A stretch of 5,907 nt of DNA from NCBI GenBank assembly GCA_026988445.1, contig JALSLF010000624.1:1-5907 (forward strand). Reading direction: 5' to 3'. The translations under genes were made by a program, and so were the position numbers. A model generated the notes under the pieces. The model saw nothing but the letters and a program-made list of their open reading frames with translations, was not told where the DNA came from and did no database searches. The stretch is from Bacteroidales bacterium. GTDB taxonomy: Bacteria > Bacteroidota > Bacteroidia > Bacteroidales > NBLH01. Each line of letters starts with the position of its first letter. The first letter of the stretch is position 1. This document shows positions 5,400 to 5,907 of this stretch, piece after piece.

Positions 5400-5526
5400 C
5401 AAGTTATTGGTATCCGGCAAAAGCCGGACAAGTTTTAAAAATCTACGATGTTTATGTTTTTTACCACAAAGAGCACTTAGAGCACTAATCCGCCGGTAGT
5501 CGGACATAGTTTTGCCTACTGCAAAG
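5400..5526 (+). repeat. Interspersed repeat, copy C (extended)
   Basis: This third copy lies about 5.3 kb from copies A and B, in the same orientation. The core at 5432-5487 keeps GTTTTAA, ATCT-CGATGTTT, GTTTT, CACAAAGAGC and CTTAGAGCACTA. The flank CAAGTTATTGGTATCCGG matches copy A at 46-62. Extra hairpin material is present here: TCCGGC-AAAA-GCCGGA (5413-5428) and TCCG...CGGA (5489-5504). The end again carries a small hairpin, TTTGC-CTACT-GCAAA (5511-5525), at the place of TTTGCC...GGCAAA in copy A. Conserved hairpins between diverged sequences suggest that the folded form matters. Confidence 0.65.
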
Positions 5527-5541
5527 CATTTTAGTATTAGA

Positions 5542-5703
5542 CCTAAATTGTGCGATTATCTACTTTAATAAGTACAAATCTATTGAACTAAAAAGATTTA
5601 CAAAAAAAGACTCAAATACCAACCAGTATTCTTACTTTTTTTTCTAAACTTTTTAGTCTCAATATCTTGGCACTTCTTTTTGTACATAATTGCTCAATTT
5701 AGG
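5542..5703. mobile_element. 162-bp foldback element, MITE-like, with 5-bp target duplication
   Basis: The two halves are long imperfect inverted repeats. The left end CCTAAATTGTGCGATTAT (from 5542) matches the complement of the right end, CCTAAATTGAGCAATTAT (from 5703 backwards), at 16 of 18 positions. Similarity goes on inwards through ACTAAAAAG and an A-run to AATAC/GTATT around the central loop CAACCA (5620-5625). I estimate about 70% identity over ~78-base arms. TTAGA stands directly on both sides (5537-5541 and 5704-5708), as expected of a 5-bp target-site duplication. There is no transposase frame inside, so it would depend on a transposase elsewhere in the genome. The parent IS family cannot be told from this window. 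A structured RNA gene is the main alternative, but the flanking duplication favours insertion. Confidence 0.7.
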
Positions 5704-5763
5704 TTAGAATCGGTGAATTTAGAACAAGTTATTCAATCCACCAGTGAGCAGATTGTTAAAAAT

Positions 5764-5852
5764 TTTATCACTATTTATCCTTAAGTCCACAACTTTCTTC
5801 TACTGCAAAGCCAAAAACATATCGGTGTATTTAAGGATGTCAATAAACATAA
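5764..5852. repeat. Second, weaker inverted repeat near the window end
   Basis: ATCCTTAA (5777-5784) and TTAAGGAT (5831-5838) are exact complements. Pairing continues to CAC/GTG on the inner side and through TTAT-like blocks on the outer side, with several mismatches and small gaps. Arms are about 26-28 bases with a 34-base spacer. It may be a decayed foldback element or the remnant of an insertion; I saw no flanking duplication. Confidence 0.4.
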
Positions 5853-5907
5853 GTATATCAATTCTAATAAAAAAGATAAAAAGTTCCTACTTTTTTTACT
5901 AATTTTA

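Larger units (their letters stand above)
5245..5907. other. Long non-coding region upstream of aspartate kinase
   Basis: There is no gene I can support in these 663 bases. They hold the candidate kinase promoter (5319-5326), a 15-base palindrome (5356-5370), repeat copy C (5400-5526), the 162-bp foldback (5542-5703) and a second weaker inverted repeat (5764-5852). A frame of about 41 codons without a start is open from 5785 to the window edge; it is AT-driven and I do not call it. The minus-strand open frame at 5265-5507 runs across the promoter region and repeat C and is judged spurious. Confidence 0.55.

Noticed and set aside
5265..5507. 80-codon minus-strand open frame upstream of the kinase
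   Set aside because: It runs through repeat copy C and the putative kinase promoter, with no domain or homology I recognise; judged chance.
5785..5907. Open frame to the window edge, possible start of a coding region
   Set aside because: It has no start codon, is rich in Lys and Leu from A/T runs, and contains an inverted repeat; nothing recognisable.

Overview
The window looks like chromosomal DNA from a member of the Bacteroidota. It is AT-rich. The dihydroorotase carries the 'DDQVHFREPG' signature I associate with that phylum. The aspartate kinase is of the monofunctional Bacteroidota type, ending '...ITIRHY...QQKSRRT'. Genes lack Shine-Dalgarno sequences. Two genes have an upstream TAGATTTG, matching the TAnnTTTG -7 element of the Bacteroidota primary sigma factor. 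I cannot name the genus.

Layout. Positions 1-56 may hold the last codons of an upstream gene. Positions 57-686 are non-coding and crowded: two tandem copies of a ~95-bp repeat (46-140, 141-238), an AT-rich imperfect repeat (247-307), a strong hairpin (341-376) with a partial duplicate, and a GC-rich, highly structured candidate RNA or dispersed element (439-579). Then come pyrC (687-2033, +), a 361-bp gap with short repeats and a 68-bp inverted repeat, a small lipoprotein (2395-2943, +) resembling part of the gliding/type IX secretion protein GldN, a six-copy octamer repeat, and a SerA-like D-2-hydroxyacid dehydrogenase (3023-3961, +). The aspartate kinase gene (3967-5244, -) converges on the dehydrogenase with only 5 bp between stop codons. 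Positions 5245-5907 are non-coding: a possible promoter and palindrome for the kinase, a third copy of the ~95-bp repeat, and a 162-bp foldback element bounded by 5-bp direct repeats, which looks like a non-autonomous insertion (MITE).

The genes are mostly housekeeping: pyrimidine synthesis (pyrC), a dehydrogenase possibly in serine synthesis, and the first step of the aspartate family of amino acids. They do not form one pathway. The lipoprotein and dehydrogenase may be co-transcribed; pyrC and the kinase probably have their own promoters. I see no phage, CRISPR, toxin-antitoxin or defence genes. The less ordinary content is the dense intergenic repeats and foldbacks, the loss of a normally conserved arginine in the aspartate kinase, and the free-standing GldN-like lipoprotein.
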